DNA of 43,539 nucleotides from a virus. The number at the start of each line of letters is the position of its first letter. Position 1 is the stretch's first letter. The translations under genes were made by a program, and so were the position numbers. Positions 39,933 to 43,539 of the stretch are shown in pieces. The stretch is from positions 1-43,539 of the IMG/VR virus record IMGVR_UViG_3300029787_000100; one strand, written 5' to 3'. Under the pieces are notes generated by a model that saw only the letters and a program-made list of their open reading frames with translations, was not told the DNA's origin and searched no databases.

Positions 39933-40978
39933 ACTTGCCTCTCGTTAGTGTCAAGTTTTTTAGGAGTTATATTTAATTGTATAAACTCTTGTTTCTTGCT
40001 AGTTATTAATTGTAGTTGTTGAGTCATCCATTGATAATCAACTTGTATCTTTTGTATAACTGTATTATATAGCTGTATTTTTTTAGCTAAGTTAGCTTGG
40101 AACTCTGCTAAAGCCTGTTGCTTTTGTGCAGACTGTCCACCAAGCTCTGCATTAAATTCACTTAGTATAACATTTGCTCTACTTAATTCTTGTGCGGCAG
40201 TAGCTAGTGTTACTTGTACCATATCTTCATCTTCATCGTTTAACCAATACTGTACACTTTCAGGTTCTGTATCACCTGACATTGTTGTACCATCTATTAA
40301 ATTTTGAGCTTTTGTTATTGCGTCATTAAAATCACTTGTAGGAAACGTATAACTAATACTAGCTGATACGTCAGCTATTTCATCAAATAAAGTTGTATTA
40401 CCATCTAAGTCTGTTGGTAATGTACTAGCAAAGTTAGATAACTTTTCTATTAATAAAGTTTCAGATGCGTGTAGTACTACTAATTCATTAAATTGAACAG
40501 GAAATCCACTTTGAGTACTAGCATTTCCGTCTGAATTATAAATCTTTTCATTGTTGTCATTAAAACTATATCCATTAATATTTTGAACTACTTCTAACTT
40601 TATTTCACTACCTGAACCAGCAATAGGGCTCATATATATTTTAGCACCTTCTAAATAATAAGCTGGAGATAATGCAGTTGCAAAATGTATACTACTGCTG
40701 TCAGCTATTCTATCTTTTACAGAGGCTGATACTTTTCTAGCTTCTCTAAAAACAGAACCATCTTTTCTACTTACATTTAATAAATAAAGTCCTTTAACAT
40801 CTGATTGCCAATTTATTCCATTAGCAACCGATTCTAATGTTGTTGAAAAATCTTCTAACAAAGCAGGGTTTTGCCCTATAAGAGAAAGAGTATACTCTAT
40901 ACCTTTTTCAAGTGCTTGACTTAAATCTAAACCCGATATTGAATGTAGATTCTGTTGTAATCTAGTAGTAAATGACAT
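39929..40978 (-). CDS. Virion structural protein, unknown
   Basis: A 349-aa protein directly after the capsid gene. The first ~190 residues mix strands and helices (GLYLLNVSRKDGSVFREARK, YYLEGAKIYMSPIAGSGSEIKLEVVQ). The last ~110 form a long coiled-coil-like region (ANVILSEFNAELGGQSAQKQQALAEFQANLAKKIQLYNTVIQKI). It lies where head completion or adaptor proteins are normally coded, and similar proteins accompany capsid genes in marine podoviruses. Exact role unclear. Confidence 0.55.
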   Translation of the reverse strand: MSFTTRLQQNLHSISGLDLSQALEKGIEYTLSLIGQNPALLEDFSTTLESVANGINWQSDVKGLYLLNVSRKDGSVFREARKVSASVKDRIADSSSIHFATALSPAYYLEGAKIYMSPIAGSGSEIKLEVVQNINGYSFNDNNEKIYNSDGNASTQSGFPVQFNELVVLHASETLLIEKLSNFASTLPTDLDGNTTLFDEIADVSASISYTFPTSDFNDAITKAQNLIDGTTMSGDTEPESVQYWLNDEDEDMVQVTLATAAQELSRANVILSEFNAELGGQSAQKQQALAEFQANLAKKIQLYNTVIQKIQVDYQWMTQQLQLITSKKQEFIQLNITPKKLDTNERQV

Positions 40979-40995
40979 CTATATTTTCCTTATGA

Positions 40996-41011
40996 GGGGT
41001 CCGAAGACCCC
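40996..41011 (-). promoter_or_regulatory. Stable UUCG hairpin after the capsid gene
   Basis: On the - strand, GGGGTC-TTCG-GACCCC forms a six-pair stem closed by the unusually stable cUUCGg tetraloop, 24 bases after the capsid stop. No T-run follows, so it is less likely a terminator than an mRNA 3'-end stabiliser or a partial attenuator that would keep capsid transcript levels high relative to downstream genes. Confidence 0.55.
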
Positions 41012-41034
41012 CCATAATATACCTAATCCGTTGA

Positions 41035-42360
41035 TTAAGACCACTTCATAACTGCGTGGGTTTCAGGTAGACTGATTTCTAAACCGGCTTCGGTCATAAC
41101 CATATCTTTTCTTCCGTCCACATTGTTATTCTGTATGTTTGTCAAGATGTGAGTGTCTCTTGATACACCATTACCTTGTAACGGTCTATACTTAACATTA
41201 GCTAAATCAATAGCTATTGCAAGATTCTCATCCTGACCTCTGAACAATGGTTCTGCTACGAAATGCAAGTTACCAAAGATTGTATTAATCTTAGTTACTT
41301 GGTGTCCGAAAGCACCTTGAATGTTCTGAACATCTAACTTATAAGAGCTAGAAGTAACAGTGTTATTCAAGAAACCATTAGAGCCTAGCTTATTTAAGTA
41401 AGCTAAGACCTTACGAGAAGCAAGTACTAACTTGTCTCCACTATTTCCAGACTCTGGTGCGTAGAAATCCTTCATCGCATCAATAAAGTCATCATAAGTA
41501 GAGGAAGCATAAGTAAAATTAAAAATCTTACCATTTGCTTCAGTGTAAGGTACAATACCGTGAGAGTATCTAACTGGTCCACCAGAAGCGGCTTCGTCAG
41601 ATTTACCAATACCAAACAACATAGCGTGTTCAATATCCATCTTATGTTGCATTAGGCAGTCAGCCCAAACTCTACGATATTCATCTGGTCTTCCTCTGTA
41701 ACGAGTAGCTAAAGAAGAACCACTAAAGAGCTGAATAGCTGTCTTAAAAATCTGACAGTATCCTTCTCTAGAGTAAAGCTCATCTTTCCAGCCTTCTGGG
41801 TCAGTAGACCCTTCAGCCCAAGCACTTCCAATTACTTGACCTTTCGCTCCGACTTCAACGTCTGCTTCAGCAATAGCTTCTAAAGCTGTACAAACTATTT
41901 CAGAGTGAGTTGTTGCGTCACCAGCAGAGTAAGTTCCAGCATTACCATCACCGATTGTAACACCAGTGACTTTAAGTGCTTTCCCATTTACTCTAATTAC
42001 TTGTCCAACAAGTAAGTATTGAGGTGCCGCTGTACTTGACCCACCACCTAAGGTGAGGTCGTTACCGTATTTGTCGTAATCAGCTACGACATCATAAGTA
42101 ACTGAGGCATCCTTTGCAGTTGCCGCTCCGTCTGTCTTAACAATAAAGTTCCTACGTTGCCATTGATGACGCTGTTCAAGAAATTTGAATACGGGGTCAT
42201 CCGTAGCCTCTTTTGCAACTTTGCTTAGATAGACAAAAAACGGTGACTGTTGAGGAGCTAACTCAGATACTCTTTCGCCAAAATTAAAAATTCGGCGGGA
42301 ATCATTAATACTGATGCCCTGTGGGGCTACGCCAGTATCATTACTAAAGACATTTGCCAT
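41035..42360 (-). CDS. Major capsid protein
   Basis: A 441-aa protein following the putative scaffold gene, with GGAGATACTAAA before the ATG. Features fit an HK97-fold capsid: an N-terminal charged stretch (NDSRRIFNFGERVSELAPQQSPFFVYL), a central P-domain-like helix-strand region (GYCQIFKTAIQLFSGSSLATRYRG, MQHKMDIEHAMLFGIGK), and FHFVAEPLF-type strands (LHFVAEPLFRG) late. The sequence contains no signal or fibre repeats. The call rests on the length, on the placement between the scaffold and adaptor-like genes and on overall composition; I could not align it. Confidence 0.75.
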   Translation of the reverse strand: MANVFSNDTGVAPQGISINDSRRIFNFGERVSELAPQQSPFFVYLSKVAKEATDDPVFKFLEQRHQWQRRNFIVKTDGAATAKDASVTYDVVADYDKYGNDLTLGGGSSTAAPQYLLVGQVIRVNGKALKVTGVTIGDGNAGTYSAGDATTHSEIVCTALEAIAEADVEVGAKGQVIGSAWAEGSTDPEGWKDELYSREGYCQIFKTAIQLFSGSSLATRYRGRPDEYRRVWADCLMQHKMDIEHAMLFGIGKSDEAASGGPVRYSHGIVPYTEANGKIFNFTYASSTYDDFIDAMKDFYAPESGNSGDKLVLASRKVLAYLNKLGSNGFLNNTVTSSSYKLDVQNIQGAFGHQVTKINTIFGNLHFVAEPLFRGQDENLAIAIDLANVKYRPLQGNGVSRDTHILTNIQNNNVDGRKDMVMTEAGLEISLPETHAVMKWS

Positions 42361-42396
42361 TTTAGTATCTCCTAGTTATACCCACCGACTAACAAG

Positions 42397-43359
42397 TTAA
42401 CCGAATGGGTTTCGTTTTTTATAGTCATTTATCATAGAATCCATCATAGTGTCTTGACCGTTTTGCTGACTAGAACTTTGTCCGGGTACTACACCCATAG
42501 GTGTAGGTACAGATTGTGCTCTTTTTCGTTGCTCAAAACTTTCACTTTGTGCAGTTTGGGTCATTGGCTGTACAGCCTGAGTACCATTTTGCATCCTGTA
42601 AAGTTGAAATAAGTTGTCTACAGTAATATTCTTAGGGTCGTCCATCACCTCTACAAACTTAGCCACTTCTTCATCAGATGCTTGATAAGTTTGTTGTAAA
42701 TGTGACTTCATATTCGTCATATTACTATTGTATTCTTCTCTTTCAGCTTGAGCCCTTTGAATTTCCTTCTGTTCTTCGTGTATTCGTTGTCGTTCCTCAA
42801 CCATTACTGCTTGAGTGTATTGTTGATGTAAGCGATTATATTCATCCATATCATCACGCCACTTATCAACAGTGTCTAAATAACGAGCACTTTCAGAACT
42901 CGGGTCATCCAATGCGTCAGTTCTACTATATCCTGCCGGTTTCCCCGGTTTTGCTGGGGGGTCAGGAAAAGTCAGTTCTTCTTCAATAGGTTCTAATGTT
43001 TCTGGCTGTGGCTGAACAGCTTTATTTTCTAATGCTTCAAGGCGTTTTGCCATTTCTGCATTTTCATTTCTAGCCTTATCTGCCTCACTTTGCCAGTATT
43101 GATAACGCTTGACATCGTTATCAACGGGTGATTCCTCTTCCGTAGCTGTTTCTGTAGGTACTTCAACTGGTGAAGGCTCATTTACAGCTTCAGATGGAAC
43201 ATCGTCCATCTTATTTGCACGAAAAAAGTCATCTATCAATGTACCTTTATCCTGAGTTTGGTCAAACGCCGCTTCAGGTGTCATAGGTGCATCTTGAGGA
43301 ACGCTTACTGCTGGTTCAGGGGTAACCGGAGCTTCCGGTGCCATTACTTCTTCAGTCAT
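42397..43359 (-). CDS. Putative scaffolding protein
   Basis: A 320-aa, strongly acidic protein. The first ~90 residues are Pro/Glu/Val-rich and disordered (VTPEPAVSVPQDAPMTPEAA). A long helical, Glu/Gln/Arg-rich region follows (~95-240: NAEMAKRLEALENKA, QYTQAVMVEERQRIHEEQKEIQR). It ends with a Gln/Ser-rich linker and a short basic tail (NDYKKRNPFG). This matches the pattern of phage scaffolds, which are acidic, helical and end in a basic capsid-binding tip, and it directly precedes the capsid gene. A good ribosome-binding site (AAAAGGAG) precedes the start. Confidence 0.7.
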   Translation of the reverse strand: MTEEVMAPEAPVTPEPAVSVPQDAPMTPEAAFDQTQDKGTLIDDFFRANKMDDVPSEAVNEPSPVEVPTETATEEESPVDNDVKRYQYWQSEADKARNENAEMAKRLEALENKAVQPQPETLEPIEEELTFPDPPAKPGKPAGYSRTDALDDPSSESARYLDTVDKWRDDMDEYNRLHQQYTQAVMVEERQRIHEEQKEIQRAQAEREEYNSNMTNMKSHLQQTYQASDEEVAKFVEVMDDPKNITVDNLFQLYRMQNGTQAVQPMTQTAQSESFEQRKRAQSVPTPMGVVPGQSSSQQNGQDTMMDSMINDYKKRNPFG

Positions 43360-43391
43360 TTGTTCTCCTTTTCTTGATTGCGTAGGCTCTG

Positions 43392-43538
43392 TTAGGACTC
43401 AGAGGTACTACTTTTTTTATTATCAGCGATTGTTCTACGAACTTCACTTTTAGCTTGTCCTAAAGCATCATCAAGGCGTTTCTCGAACAGCTTAGCAGAC
43501 GCTTTACTTTGTGTGCCAGTCTTGTCGAGTTCCGTCTT
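43392..43538 (-). CDS. C-terminal end of a truncated late gene
   Basis: An open - strand frame from the window edge to TAA at 43392, giving the last 48 residues (KTELDKTGTQSKASAKLFEKRLDDALGQ...SSTSES). Lys/Asp/Ser-rich and helical with a polar tail. Located just upstream of the scaffold, it may be the end of the portal or of a small head protein; the fragment is too short to tell. Confidence 0.5.
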   Translation of the reverse strand, partial: KTELDKTGTQSKASAKLFEKRLDDALGQAKSEVRRTIADNKKSSTSES

Positions 43539-43539
43539 A

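Overview
This window is part of an AT-rich, gene-dense tailed bacteriophage genome. It looks like a podovirus-type (short-tailed) marine phage: it has a short adaptor/nozzle tail module, a set of internal virion proteins around a giant protein, and Gly-X-Y fibres, and no recognisable tail tape measure, tail tube or sheath. Both ends of the window cut through genes. No terminase, recognisable portal or DNA polymerase is inside it. The host cannot be read from the sequence.

Positions 1-10842 (+ strand) are the early/middle region. It opens with a partial gene and an AT-hook-like small protein. Next comes the most striking feature, a complete ubiquitin-like conjugation cassette: a 67-aa beta-grasp Ubl ending Gly-Cys (415-618), an E2-like protein with an HPHI...C active-site motif (749-2338), a JAMM/JAB isopeptidase (2250-3143), an unknown helical protein (3426-3863) and an E1/ThiF-like adenylating enzyme (3848-4615). 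The E1 gene overlaps a replication/recombination operon: Sak4-like RecA ATPase, SSB-like protein, AEP primase fused to a DnaB-type helicase, ribbon-helix-helix protein and Gp157-like protein. Small regulators, an HNH endonuclease, a MazG-like protein and a possible histone-fold protein (10570-10842) follow. Three gene-free stretches (619-721, 3144-3425, 10188-10569) are full of long complementary arms and look like structured RNAs.

A bidirectional terminator (10846-10869) separates this block from the converging late region (43539 down to 10892, - strand). In transcription order the late genes are: a partial gene, a putative scaffold, the major capsid protein, a structural protein, a probable adaptor split over two ORFs, small fibre-associated proteins, two fibre proteins with the same N-terminal peptide, a long collagen-like protein carrying a chitin-binding-like module, a cluster of small membrane/basic proteins with a GH108-type endolysin, a zinc-ribbon protein, a metallophosphoesterase, a probable nozzle/hub protein split into 90 and 1175 aa, and then internal virion proteins (337, 596, 455, 2912, 61 and 496 aa).

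The 2912-aa protein has, near its middle, a DLDGD motif in a context like the catalytic double-psi barrel of RNA polymerase beta-prime. I infer that it is a virion-packaged, injected RNA polymerase. If so, the phage would inject its own polymerase to transcribe early genes, express a private ubiquitin-like modification pathway alongside its replisome, and then transcribe the long late operon. These assignments rest on motif reading by eye; no database search was possible.
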